A program made the translations under genes and the position numbers. Below the pieces are notes generated by a model. That model was not told the origin of the DNA. It saw nothing but the letters and a program-made list of their open reading frames with translations, and did not search any database. 64,000 bases of DNA from Coriaria nepalensis (Eukaryota; Streptophyta; Magnoliopsida; Cucurbitales; Coriariaceae), in NCBI GenBank assembly GCA_027186245.1, contig CP114499.1:8561001-8625000 (forward strand). The letters run 5' to 3'. Below, piece after piece: positions 25,597-38,316 of this stretch (the first letter of the stretch is position 1; each line of letters begins with the position of its first letter).

Positions 25597-27879
25597 TCAA
25601 CGAGGCACGTTACTATTTTCTTGATTCCGATTCTCTAACGAGTCCTGTGGCTTATGATCACCAGCATTCGAAACACGAGGCTGTGATTTTCTAAGAAAAC
25701 CGAAACTTTTTGGAAGAAGACTCCACCTCTTCTTTGCTTTGACCAAGTTCTGAAGCTCTGTTTTCATACTCGAGCACTCCTTTTCAAGCTCTAAAATACG
25801 GTCCCTTACCTCCCCAGCACCCCTGTCTTGTCCCAATGCCAATGCACGAGGCCCATCATTCTTTAACAACCCAACACTTCCACTAGGATTTTGTGAGTTC
25901 TCGAGATTCTCAGACACAAAGAACCATCCAGAAATAGATGTTCTAAGCCGAAGCTGTTCGAAGAACAGAACCTGAACAATCACTCTAAGAGGTAACCTCT
26001 CATTTTGCGCAGCATGAGTACTTGCTTCCAAAGACAGCTTCTGACAATTCATCAGCCTACATAGTTCCTCCCTCTCTGAGTCCGTTAGCCAAGGATGTGC
26101 CTGAAAAATTTCCGAAAAACACACTTATCTATCCGAGCCAAATTTCAAGGCAAACTAAAGCAAAATGCAATGTATAATAATTATGATTCTTATTACCTTT
26201 AGGTATACATCAATCCCATGATACATTCCATCAGCTAGTGGTCTAGCATAATCAGGGATTAGAGAAGCCAGAGCTTGAAATTTTGGAAGCTTCAAATTAA
26301 CATCTGGAGCAACTTCGGCTAAATATCCATCAACAAGATGGGCAACTGTTGTTACAGGGGTCAATGAATCGGTACCACTAATCAATGGACCTTCCTCGAT
26401 AATACTTGGAGAAGATCCTTCTGTTGCAGCCTGACAAACCGACATGAAATGATCTAGAATTCTCTGAACACAATCTATATCGTAAAGTGTCTCAACTGAA
26501 CAACCCATATTGGGTATTAAAAGATCTACAAGTGCAGCTTGGTCTAACTGAATCCCAGCCCGTTTCTCCAAACTTTCCCGGCATGAAGGACTCACATGTA
26601 AAATCATAGCAGTCCGAAGAAGCCTGAGAAGGAAGTTAGTTGTCGCAACTCCTTTTTTATTCGGAATTAGACCCACTATTTCCTCAGCTATAGCCCTTTG
26701 ATCTGCCTCAGAAGTTGTTGCAATGGGAGTTGCTCTGGAATCTACACTACTTTCTTCATTGAAGCTAGAGTTGGTAGTATTGTTATTATTCATAGAGGGT
26801 AGATGTTTTCGCGTGTAGTACATGATCGATGCGGCCAGAGTCTCAGCTTTCATGCCTTTCGATTCTAAGGTGAAGAGAAACCGTTTGTACAAGCTTAACC
26901 TTAGAAAGCAAACATCCTCGAACCACCAGTCATCACCAGACGGCAGCGGCTTGCAGTGCGAAGAAATCCCATTCCACACAGCCCCATTATTGTTATTGTT
27001 AGTCTGCTCGTTCTTAATGGGCCAATTGAATAACTGCAGGTCAGTGCAAGCTTTCGTGGCAAGAGAATCGAGGCATCTAGAAACGATATGGAGGTCTTCT
27101 ACATACGAAGATTGGACTTCTTTGCATGTTTCTAGAGCTTTTATGCTGTCTATCCAGTTTCCGAAGACTTCATTGAGGAAAGTTTCGGATTGGGCAATGA
27201 GGTTTCCTTCTCCTAAATCTTCTGTCATTTGGAGATACTCTGCTGCACATCTGGCGCTTACGATGTTTAAAGCATTGAGCTCAATCTTGACACCGTAACA
27301 GAACTTGGTTACTAGCTGGAACGCCTTGGCCGCTCCAGGAAGGTCGTGGAGTTGCAGGGTGTTGTTATCTGCGGAAGATGAGCCATCTTCATTTGTGAGA
27401 TTCTCTTCGATTAGCTTCTTTAAGAGCCCGCTTCTTGAAAGCAATGGGAACTGAAGTAGATTATAAAATTGTGAGGAAAATATATCAAACCGGCTGAGAA
27501 GAAAGAGGTGAGATAGAAAATGAACCTTGTGAAGACGAAAAGACATTTCTCCAACTTCAATGGTAACATCGCTTGGAAGCCCAGATGAGCAAAGCCTGTA
27601 TAGAAAAACGATCAAAGTTTGTTATTTTTCTCTTTGTGGCCATCAGTTTGATTCATGACAGGGTATAATTCTTACAGTTTGTTGAGTAAAAATAGAAGAA
27701 AACATCATACAAACACGCACATTGCTCATGACATAGTAAAATTCTTTAAAACATCATATAAACACCCACATTGGTCATTTCCTTGCTTGCGATTAAGTGA
27801 TTTCAGATGACAGAAGAGAAATAACCTACCAGGTTTGGCCATCAAGATGAAAGACATCGGATTTAGTGCCAAGCTTCAT
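25597..27879 (-). CDS. NPH3/RPT2-like (NRL) BTB-POZ protein
   Basis: NRL proteins are plant substrate adaptors for CUL3 E3 ligases, acting in phototropin signalling and auxin-carrier placement. Exons are 27832-27879, 27526-27595, 26197-27450 and 25597-26100. The start is [20 protein letters not shown], as in the subgroup like AT5G03250. The BTB domain spans about residues 25-125 ([33 protein letters not shown]). The central NPH3 domain contains [17 protein letters not shown] and AAEYLQMTE. The conserved C-terminal block [18 protein letters not shown] with VQVLFFEQ is in the last exon. A coiled coil follows ([19 protein letters not shown]), then a basic Ser-rich tail ending NSNVPR. It is about 625 residues, a normal length. 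The gene is convergent with the LOG locus. Confidence 0.93.
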
Positions 27880-30800
27880 GCACGCACGCCTCTGTAATTC
27901 AATCTGGGTAATACTTATTTCGGGGGAAAAATTGGAGCTTGCTGGAGAAAGAAACTAAACAAAATCAAAACAATAAAGACTAGGGAAAATGGAAAACAGA
28001 AATGGTCAAAAGAAAAATGGGAAAAAGGGAGAAAGCGAGTCTCGAGCAAGAAGTGGAGGAGGGAGAGCGATTCCAGTGGCTTTTTCGTCTGCTAGACTTG
28101 GACAATTTTTTTCTCTCTCTCTCTCTCCACCTTGTCGACACGTCGGCGAGAAGTACACGTGTGTGATAATTGGGCTTGGGCCTTCGCTGTGTAGCGGGAA
28201 ATGCTTCTAGTTACAAAGAAGCAAAACTCGGTCCATTTCAGACGGTTGGGGGTGGGACGTCGAGGTTTTTTGTTTTTTGGAAATATTAATTAAGATTCCG
28301 ATGCATGCAAAGGGGAGACCAAATGATACCTTGAAATCAGAAAAATGGAAGTTTCTATGCAAAAATTATGTCGTGTAGCGGTACCCTATCCCCTACGCAA
28401 AGACCTTGATAATTGTAGCCTACTCCTACTACTTCCTTCTATGGATTGGTCCAACGTGAGAGGTGTTGTTGTTATATGGTTACGCAACCAATCAAGTGGC
28501 TCCGCCGGCATCGCCACCCTCTGCGCCTTCCCAGCCGCCTCGGCCAACCTGTCTAATAAGTCCTCACACATGTCTCTGCCTTCCTCCTCTTTCTTTTTCT
28601 TTTTAATTTTCCCGCCAATTAAAACCTCTTCATCAATTTTTTTTTTTTTTTTTTTTTGGTATTATCGCCTTCAAGCCAAGCACTTCATATTATATCATTT
28701 TTAATAAAATGCAAAAAATTAAAGGACCGACAAAAATAACACTACGTCTGCCTAACAGCGATATGGTACAGACACAGAGAGGGGTAACGCGTATGGGGAC
28801 ACAGATTCGGGGAGCAGTAGGATGTGGGGTCCAATCCGGAGAGGCCCTACCACTGGCATCTCCATTTTCAGTGACGTCATCGTTCGTACCGACACGTGGA
28901 AGATTCTTCTAATCATACCCCACACGCCACGATGAGGGGGGGCCAACGTCGACCCTTGCTTCGCCTGTGTTTTATTGTCTTATAGCTGTCAAACTTAGTG
29001 CGTTCATTATCACATCTCAGGGTAACTGTTTACTCCTCTCCCTCCTCCGGCGCCTTACTTCCACTCCGGCCATCTCCATCTCCCGCTTCCTACTAACCAC
29101 TAACATTCCGTCACGTCACATCCAGCTTTTGCCCATTGGCCAAGTGATTCCGACTGGCGGAATGTTGCATGCGCATGCATTATAGCAATAGTTTAGAATT
29201 TTAAGGCATGTCCAAACGGTTCATCAGAGGTTATTCCTTGACTTTAATCTGAATTTAAATATACCGCTTAATATTTAATATTATATTCTAAATCTATCGG
29301 ATGATATTTATATATCCAACTTAATCATTTGCTAAATGGAAAGAGTTCCCAAAATTGCAAAAAAAAAAAAAAAAAACAAAACAAAAACTAGTTTAGTATG
29401 GCGGCATAGGATTAAAGGAATTGTTCTTATTTAAGAAAAATAAACTATAATTAACCACCAAACTCTATAATTAATGAAGCTACAAGATTTTTACGTCGTT
29501 TGCATTACAGCACCATCACTTCTTTGACCTGTTATGGCTGACCAATGAGTAATCATCATGACGACTAAATGGCATGTCTTTCAAGGTTTCAATTACTGCT
29601 TAGATGACTTTTACACCACAACAATTCAAACATGATTAATGACAAATGTTGGTATGAGAAGATTTAGGACCCAAAATACTGAATGCAATCCGACATTATG
29701 ATGACGATGATGATAATGATGTCTTCCCATCTCTAAGAGGATTAATAAACAATGTTTATCCTTTTTAATCCTTACTATTATGTACTAATCAAGCAATATA
29801 ATATAGCATTGTTTTGAAAAAAAAAAAGAGGATAATAATGAAGGAGAGGAGAGGAGAGGAGAGGAGAGGGTATACGGCTCAACCTTCAAGTGTTGTTTTC
29901 TTCCTGTCGTTAGTCCAACCACCATGTCGTCGTCCCGCTTGTCGTGTTTTCATCTAATCCGAGCAGTAGGGCCCCGGCCCCTTTGCATATGGATGGTGAT
30001 CGATGTTGTTTTTTCCTTCGGCTAGCCAGTCTCTTTCGATGCCATGGCCCTATGTATATATAATGTGTATATATGCCCAACAGAATTAAGAGGGCCTAGT
30101 GCACGACATAATGACAACGTTTTTGAAAGTAAGGTATTAAGATTAATTAAGGTATATTTATATTTGCAGTTAACAGTTAATGAATCATGTGGCCTCACTT
30201 TAACTACACTGCATGTCTTGATCATTTTAATACCGATTGATTAATATGTCGGTCCATCCTCTCTCTTTAATCTTTACATCTTTGCCGGATCTTCATCAAT
30301 TCTCATAGTTATCTACATGCAATAAAAAAAATAAAAAAAAACAACAATAAAACAACAATGAAGTTAAGAGAAATTATGGAACAAGTCAATGTCTCCACTC
30401 ATCGAAGTCCGAAGTCCCTTTTCCTCTTCTTGAGCATGATCAAGTTAATGTATATACATCTATAATATTTACACAACACAATCAACCATAATAATTATTG
30501 CAGCTCTTTCTCCTACAATGCTACCAAACTGAGGAAGAGCATGTCTTTAGTGACACTCTTTGCTACCATTTAGGCAAACCCAGAACCAATCATACTTTTC
30601 CTTTCCATTGCGTTCAAAAAATATTTCAAACATGCTTATAGTTTACAGAGTATCCTCAAACTACACAACAAATGAGATTTATTTATTAACTTCCACTTCT
30701 TGCTTATCAAACATTCACCATTCACTAATGATACATGCTACATAAAAACTGTTCCATAAAAAAAAAAAAAAAAAATTCGGGTTTTGTCAAGGGGAAAATC

Positions 30801-31259
30801 GATTACCTACAATGCTGCCCACCGTATCGCCGGCGGTAACACGAGCCACGCAACTGTATCTCGCCATCTTTTGAACGCGATACAGAAGAGAAAGAGGAAG
30901 AAGAAGAAGATGATGGACTCCGTCCGAAGAAGAAGACAATAGGGAAAATCGATTACATGTACGCATGTTTTTTTTATTTTTGCTTAAATGGTCAAAATAA
31001 TTTCTATTTTATATTTTAATCCTTTTACACTTTATTTTAATGTTTAAAAAATTTCAAAATAATCCCTCCGTATTTTTTACTTCTCACGAGTCAGAGTCAT
31101 TATCCCTATCAATTTATCGTGAGAATAACAGACAATGACTCGGACACGAGCGCTTCATTTAAAGTGATAAATATTTTACTACTTTTTTTTTCTTAAAAAA
31201 GAAAAATAAAATAAAATAAAATAAAATAAGATAAGATCTATGTTGGTTTGCTGGCTCCT
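27880..31259. other. Intergenic between NRL and ARF
   Basis: No gene I can defend. G-box-like CACGTG cores occur at about 28156 and 28893, in the NRL upstream flank. There is a GC-rich patch at 28386-28571, a (GAGGA)n run near 29840-29870, and a 15-base direct repeat at 30792-30806 and 30942-30956. A short GC-rich open stretch on the minus strand (30811-30867) is described under findings. Several A-runs and T-runs occur. Confidence 0.45.
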
Positions 31260-32316
31260 GAAGATACAGCTTCACCTTTTTCAGATCCGAAGAAAATGGT
31301 AAGAAATCCATAATCAGGTTCCTAAAAACATTAATTAATGATAATTAAAAGCATAAATGAAATTCAAATACAGATCAGTTCACTCATTACTTGTAATTAG
31401 GTTTTTTTTTTTTTTTTTTTTTTGTGATGTGAGCTTTTGGACTGTTGTACTGCTCGCTACAGTGTGTATTTCTATACAGCTTTTTATCTGGTTCTATGTC
31501 GGCCTCAGTGTGTAGCTGAATTGAATCATTATAGAAGAAGAGGAAGAAGAAGAAGACGACGACGAACGATGATGATGATGATGAGCGTGACGACGACTTG
31601 ACTAGTTCAGTACTGCTTATTTGATGCCTCCGAACGTGATTTGGACCTGGATTTTTCTGTTTCTCTGTTTCTTTTTCCCTTTTCTTCTTCCTACTTTTTT
31701 CCTTGGAGGATTTGGCGGGTGGAGTTCTTCTCTTGCTTCTTGTTCTTCTGATTGTAATCGTTCCACCTAATTTATACGATTGAAGTAAGGCGGTCGCTGT
31801 AGATCTTTGAATATATGTTACTATATATACTGGAGATTGGAGATTTCTGTTGTTTCTTTAACACGCTGTGAAAAAAATTAAAAATGGAACCAAGGGTTTT
31901 GTGTCGATCGGATATATGATTTAAGGGAAAAGTCTAGCGGTTTTAGGGCTGAATCAGGCAGGTATGGAGAAGATGCTGATTTTCCGGTGGCGGGGGCTTT
32001 ACCGCTATGTTTGAAGCTGCTGAGTGCTCAGAACTTCAATTAATTCGGATTCGGTTATGATTAGTTGGAGGTTTTGGGCTGTGAAAAATAGTTCTGAGTG
32101 CAATTCAGGAAAATTTGATTCGAAAAGGATTCAAAAGGGGATGAAAATTTAAGACCCAATTTCTTAATTGGCTTGCTGGATTCGCCAGGATTAAGAGTTA
32201 TGGAATCTGCTTCTCCCGCTAAGCATTATCTGTAGCATTTTTTCAGATTCTGAGCTCTTTTTACTGATCAATTCATTGGAACCGCGGTCCAACAACAACT
32301 ATATATGCTCATCAAG

Positions 32317-32450
32317 GTAATAATTTTATTATTAAAATAAAATATATATAAAAAAAAACCTGTGTTCATTGGATTTAATCACTTTGTTTATCAGTATCTA
32401 TTCCTAAGTTTTTCTGATTTTTATTTATTTATTTATTTTAAATTTTTCAG
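32317..32450 (+). other. Probable 5' UTR intron of the ARF gene
   Basis: A CAAG-GTAATA donor and a pyrimidine-rich tract ending TTTTTCAG flank this segment 120 bp upstream of the ARF start, suggesting a leader intron. Inferred from splice consensus only. Confidence 0.45.
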
Positions 32451-32571
32451 CATTCCAGAGAATCATCAACAGCAGAGGAGTGTTCTTCTTTTTCTTTTCG
32501 GACTTTTTTTTATTTTTTCTTAATTTTATTTGTATGCACCGGGGAAGTTGTTTATACTACTGTGAAACGGG

Positions 32572-34532
32572 ATGATAACATTTATGGAAACAAAAGAGAA
32601 ATTAAAGGATGTGGAGAAATGCTTAGATCCTCAATTATGGCATGCTTGTGCTGGAGGAATGGTTCAAACGCCAACACTAAACAGCAAGGTCTTCTACTTC
32701 CCTCAAGGCCATGCCGAGCACGCCTGTGGGCCTGTTGATTTTCGGAATTGCCCGAGAATCCCCCCTTATATTCTCTGTAGAGTTTCTTCCATCAAGTTCA
32801 TGGCTGATCCTGAAACTGATGAGGTTTTTGCCAAATTCAGCTTCATCCCCTCTAGTATTAATGAACTTGACCTTGAAGGTGATGATGATAGAATGGATGA
32901 GCTTAATGGGCCTGAATCTCAAGATAGACCGGCCTCATTCGCAAAGACATTGACTCAATCAGATGCAAACAATGGTGGAGGTTTCTCTGTTCCTCGTTAT
33001 TGTGCTGAAACGATTTTTCCCAGATTGGATTATACAGCCGACCCTCCTGTCCAGACAATACTTGCCAAGGATGTTCATGGGGAGACATGGAAATTCAGAC
33101 ATATATATAGGGGGACACCAAGAAGGCATCTTTTAACAACCGGATGGAGTACTTTTGTGAACCAGAAAAAGCTCATTGCAGGCGATTCGATCGTGTTCTT
33201 GAGGGCTGAAAATGGCGATCTCTGTATCGGAATTCGTCGTGCGAAAAGGGGAGTTGGAGGTGGGCCTGAGTCTTCATCTGGGTGGAATCCAGCTGGTGGA
33301 AATTACACCATGCCTTATGGAGGATTTACAGCGTTTTTAAGGGAGGATGAGAGTAAATTAATGAGGAATGGTACTAATGTTAATGGAGTGAGCTCTAATG
33401 GTGGGGTAATGGGGAAAAGGAAAGTGAGGCCTGAATCTGTTATCGAGGCAGCTACTCTTGCGGCTAAAGGGCAACCTTTTGGGGTCGTTTACTATCCTCG
33501 AGCTAGTACACCTGAATTTTGTGTTAAGGCCTCTTTGGTGAAGACGGCATTAAAAATCCGGTGGTGCTCAGGAATGAGGTTCAAGATGGCATTTGAAACA
33601 GAGGATTCTTCGAGGATAAGCTGGTTCATGGGAACCATCTCTTCTGTTCAAGTTGCCGATCCTATTCTCTGGCCCGAGTCACCTTGGAGGCTTCTCCAGG
33701 TATATAGTCTTCAATTTCGCTTAGAGATCTGGTAAATATTTGTACATTGTTTCAGTTGGGCCTGTAGCTTACAAGTTGTTTGATTATATTCTTACATACA
33801 ATGATACAGGTTACATGGGATGAGCCAGATTTACTGCAGAATGTAAAACGCGTAAGCCCATGGCTTGTGGAATTAGTATCAAACATGCCCGCCATTCATA
33901 TGTCCCCTTTCTTACCCCCAAGGAAAAAACTGAGATTACTACCACACCCAGAATTCCCCCTAGATGGCTCACTTTCCATCCCAGGCTTTCCCAGAAACCT
34001 CCTTGGTGAGCCCACCACCACCAGCCCATTCGGTTGTCTACCCAACAACACCCCTGCTGGCATGCAGGGAGCCAGGCATGCTCACCATGGTCTATCCTTA
34101 TCAGATCTGCACCTCAATAAACTGCAGTCGGGTTTATTCTCAGTTAATTACCGTCCACAGGATCATTCTTCTACACCCATTAGATTATGGAACAACTCAC
34201 TGATTCAAAAGCAGCCTAGCATGAGTACTGAAGATGTATCTTGCTTGTTAACCATAGCTTGTTCTACAGAAATTCCGAAAAAATCTGATAATGTAAAGAC
34301 ACCACCCAGGCTTGTACTTTTTGGTCAGCCTATACTAACCGAGCAGCAGATATCCAAGCGCTGCTCAGGTACTCTTCAGCAAGAATCGGAGTCAAGCATA
34401 GAGAAGACGGATGTAGTAGGTCATTCTCTTGATCTTTCATTGGTTGGATCTTTCGATGAATTGCAAGGGAAATTAGTGGATATGTGTGGGAGAGAGAACC
34501 CACGAGACCTTGAAACATGTAACGTACCGTGA
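32572..34532 (+). CDS. Auxin response factor, ARF10/16/17 class (miR160-regulated)
   Basis: A transcription factor that binds auxin response elements; this clade acts mainly as a repressor. Exons are 32572-33699 and 33810-34532, 616 residues. The frame opens MITFMETKEKLKDVEKCLDP; the second Met (32584) is an alternative start. The dimerisation/B3 region has LDPQLWHACAGGMVQTP, FAKTLTQSDANNGGGFSVPR and RHLLTTGWSTFVNQKKL. The ARF ancillary domain has FCVKASLVKTALKIRWCSGM. A miR160 site lies in the middle region at 34058-34078. At the C terminus a PB1-like stretch (GHSLDLSLVGSFDELQGKLV) is recognisable, but the preceding Lys-containing KVFMESE block is absent and the frame stops early. The family continues in another frame (YRDDSGAV) and a third exon. 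The protein is therefore shorter than usual ARF10/16 (about 670-700). Confidence 0.9.
34058..34078 (+). promoter_or_regulatory. miR160 target site
   Basis: A 21-base site in the second exon of the ARF gene, containing the invariant core CAGGGAGCCAGGCA preceded by TGGCATG. This is the form I recall for Arabidopsis ARF17. miR160 cleaves ARF10/16/17 mRNAs here, so the locus should be under post-transcriptional control. Confidence 0.92.
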
Positions 34533-34760
34533 TGACTCTGGTGCAGTCAGAGTCGTGAGAGATAAACCATTCAGGTTCGAGTCCTTTTTATTTTTTTATT
34601 TATATTTTCATTTTCATTATTCATGTTTTCGATTCTTCAGTTATTAATGGTGTTATTTTTAATTGGTTTTGAAATGTCTGAACCAATCCTTTTTCTTATT
34701 GCAGTGACATTACAAATACGGGCGATTTCGACTTGTTGATGGACCCTCTCTCTCCAGGTC
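34525..34760 (+). pseudogene. Out-of-frame PB1 remainder of the ARF gene
   Basis: From 34525 a different frame reads YRDDSGAV...RDKPF up to a splice donor at 34574. After an acceptor at 34704 the next segment reads SDITNTG and LLMDPLS, with indels relative to the family's PFSDFMKTARRLTILMD. This is the expected end of the PB1 domain, now disconnected from the main frame. Confidence 0.6.
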
Positions 34761-36451
34761 TCTTTACTCTTGTTTTTGTAGTAAACCGTCTAGCTCTATG
34801 CAATTATACATTGTGGGTTTCTTGTTTCATTCATTTTGAAGAGGGAAATTTTGAATTTTGGAACTTGAGAAATGTTCTGTTTTTTTCAGCTCTTCTTATC
34901 ACCCACTTAGAAAGTGCAAGTGGGTTTGTAAACAGTTTATCTGTATTATGTTTTTTTGGTAATGAATTGAAGTCCAAGAAGCTTCTTTCATTTGAGCATG
35001 TGTAATAAAATGAATTTGCTAACCACAACCAGAATGCTATGGCAAAATGGAAACAGAGCATGTGATGCACAGTAGAAAGAGAAACAGGGCTAAAATGGAG
35101 AAAAGACTAAACACGTGCATGCCATGATTCCATCTAACTTCAAATAGAAATATCCTGATAAATGATGAAGAGCAAGAGAGAAGGCAATCTTTAAACGCCC
35201 GTTGTGAACGGGAGTTGGATCATGTGAAATTTGCTGATGCCGTTCGTCCCACGCCTTCTTTTTCCGTCGGTTTCGGCACTTGGTTTTGATTTCCACGCTA
35301 CGCTTTATGCCGTGGTTTCTATCCATAACTATAATTAATCAAACATGTAATCTTATATTATATTTCATTGATCCATTTTTACTTGTCTTTCTATTTACTG
35401 TAACAGCTGTCGGTTCCCATTTTATCAAACAACAAGAAAACCTCAAAATCACAAGTTTTTCTCTCTCTTTTTCAGAGATCCCAAGTCAAGGGAAAAAGGG
35501 ACACATTTTGAGAGACGAGACATGCATCTTAATGAGGTTAAATTGCATCATGGGTCGCTCCTGAAATCCAACTAATTTCAACCTTAATAAACTTCCTTCT
35601 TTTTCTTTTTTTTTTTTTGTCTAAAAAATATGCTTGTAAAATTTTCATTCCAACACGAGTAAAAGGAAATTGACATCGATCAGGTTTCGTATCTCGCCTC
35701 TTCTAGATTATTAAAAAAAACAAAAAACAAAATTGGTCTGTGGTCCGTAACAGTAAGATGCGACAAAGATTAGAACGACGTGTCGTATCAAATGTATTCA
35801 CCTAGCGACGTCCGTGGAGTGGTCCCTACATTCTACAGAGTACAGTCTTGTCGTGTACGAATTACGATCCTTCCACAGCCACAATCCAAAAACCCACATC
35901 CTGTCACAAACATAATCTAACAGTTGACCGCTGTTTTTGGCAGCGAAATGTCTTTGTCCCGGATAATTTTGTCGTTTTCAGCCTGAGGATCTGCTTCCCG
36001 GCCCACTTAACCACCTTGCAGAACCCAAAAATATATTCGAGCCCATATAAAACCATTTTAGGCCAGCTAAGCCCTTTTACAGTGGCCCAATTTAAATAAG
36101 CGAAGCTCGGCCTAATTATTCGCAAATCTAGAAGAACACTGCATACTGACTATTATTGAAACGACAAACAATGATTCGGACATAATCTCTATTATTGAAA
36201 GTAAAAATAACTTATAATCATTGTCTCATCCAAGTAATCAGATTTCTTTAGTACGAAATGGACTGTGTCTAGTTTTGGACATTTATGTATGCCTGTTTGC
36301 CCGTTTGGTCAATAAACAAACAGAGTAGTGGTAATGGCAGTATGGCTTTGTTGGCCTCTTCAGAGACTTGCTTCTTCAAGTCAACAGCTAAGCTACAAAA
36401 TACTCGTCACTTGATGTTCAGCATTGCTCCAGTCTCAGATGCAGAGCTGAT
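34761..36451. other. Intergenic, no gene seen
   Basis: ARF 3' flank and downstream flank of the coiled-coil gene. Only short open frames without recognisable domains, and T-runs. Confidence 0.5.
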
Positions 36452-37622
36452 CTATTGTGAATTGCATCTCAACTTCTCATTCTCTAACTCTTGTTTTAAG
36501 GCTTCTACATGTTCGATCAAAGCCATTCTCTCCTGAAAATTACAAACAGCAAGCCTTATCTATCTATTTGGTAGGAGAGAAGTTTGAAGAAGAATTTGAG
36601 CATGTGATAGACAGTCACTAGATTTTCAACACCATGAAATAAAACCAGATACGGCATAATCTCAAGGACTGGCAGAGATGGATGTTTAATTTTACTCCAT
36701 AATCGAATAAGATGTTCGTTCCACCCAAGGTTTTCAATGTAGTTTCATAGAAGAGGAATAAAAAGGAATCCAGTTTCCATAGAACAGCAATATGTATATA
36801 AATTTAGGTGAAGAAGTTAAGTAAGTACCTTATGTAAAGTTGCCAACTTCTGATTGATGTCAACAGCTTCTTTACCCTTCTGAAAAGATTCCTTGACCTG
36901 TGAAGAACAGATACATACTTGGTCAGTCCTCCCGGTCTGAATTTCTAGACACTCGAGAAGCTATTATTTGAAAAATTCAAACTATAATTCCATCCGTTCT
37001 GTCCCAAGGAAACTGACTCATTACAAATAGCTAATTCCATTCCTACGCTTCCCTCTGCATAACTCATATAATATCGGGGACAAAATGGATATAAAATGTT
37101 TAAACAGAATCAATGTAAAACTAATATCTTATCACACTCCAACAACGTATTCACAATCTTTGAAACAATTCTCTGACGATCCATCCGTACATACTCGAAC
37201 CCTTATTACATTGCAATAATTAAAAAATGGAACCGGAATACATGCGATTATGCGAGTTGGTAAAAGTAAAGTACCTGCTGGAGTTCACTCTCACACTTGT
37301 TAGTTCTTTCCAATTGCTCATCATACCGGAGCCTCCATTCCGCAGATTCATCCGTAGCTTCTCGGTTGGCAAGGTCGAATTGTCGCCTGCAAAAGTTGAA
37401 GCCAATAGAATTAGAAAACATAAAATGACCAATAGTCGATGAATTTCCAATCCGAAAAAGAACCATTTTTAAAAGCGTAGAGAAAAATAGAAACCTCAAA
37501 ATCTCATTATCTCGAGAAGAAGCTGAGTATTCGACAGTCCATAGCTTAAAGTAGACAGCAATTCCGAATATCATCGCCACCGCCAAACAAACCGTAACTC
37601 GCCTCCTCTCTCCTCCCCCCAT
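36452..37622 (-). CDS. Small membrane-anchored coiled-coil protein, function unknown
   Basis: Four exons (37495-37622, 37275-37386, 36829-36897, 36452-36532) join exactly in frame to 129 residues. The N terminus MGGGERRRVTVC leads into one hydrophobic span (VCLAVAMIFGIAVYFKLW, about residues 11-28), so it is probably a signal-anchored single-pass protein. The rest is charged and heptad-like: RRQFDLANREATDESAEWRL, then LERTNKCESELQQVKESFQ, ending EALKQELENEKLRCNSQ, a continuous predicted coiled coil. I recall similar short plant proteins of unknown role; no enzyme motif is present. The Gly after Met1 could allow myristoylation, but the consensus is weak. Exon phases and GT-AG sites support it being real. 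Confidence 0.8.
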
Positions 37623-38316
37623 TTTCCCTCTGTCTCTCTCTCTCTCTCTTCGGATTTCCTGGCTTCTAACATCACCCCGGCCCAAAAACAAATGGGCCCC
37701 AATCAGGCCCAAACCATTTACTCAATGTTTTGGGTCATGGACCTTGTGGCGATCAGATAGAACAACATAAATTTCTGAAGGTGTCATCCATCGTTTTTAT
37801 ATGAAAAGTGAGAAAATAATTTATACCAATCAATTGATGTGTTAGTTTGTTTATGTTAATCATAGAATAATTATCTATATCATATGATATGATAGGTAGT
37901 TTGAAATATATCTAAATAAAATTATTTATATTATATGACTTTTCGCTTCATGCAAGTGTCATGTCATTTTTCACATTTAATTGAGGTGTAAGAAAACTAA
38001 GAGGTTAAGGCAAATCTAGCAACGCCAACGGCTTACTTGGATTATCTGCAAATGCAAATTTTGGGTGAGGTGTGTCCAAGCAAATTATGATGACAAATTA
38101 TATATATATATATATATATATATCAAATATATGAATAAAAATGACATGAATTTGTGATGAAAGATAACGTAGCTTCAAGCTTATAAACATCTTTACATTC
38201 AAGAGTGCGATCCCCATACAACTGCCTGCCAAAATTCTGGAATGCTAGACTAGTTTGATTCCACCAAAATTTGTTTATAATTAGTTAGAGAATCAAGATC
38301 ACTCACTTATCTCCTG
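37623..38316. other. Intergenic, no gene seen
   Basis: AT-rich spacer with a TA dinucleotide run near 38099-38122. The first tens of bases carry the leader of the coiled-coil gene with a CT/GA-rich run. Confidence 0.5.

Noticed and set aside
34520..34600. GGTTCGAGTCC resembling a tRNA T-loop
   Set aside because: No acceptor stem, D-arm or anticodon arm pairs around it; it is the ARF PB1 remainder and its splice donor.
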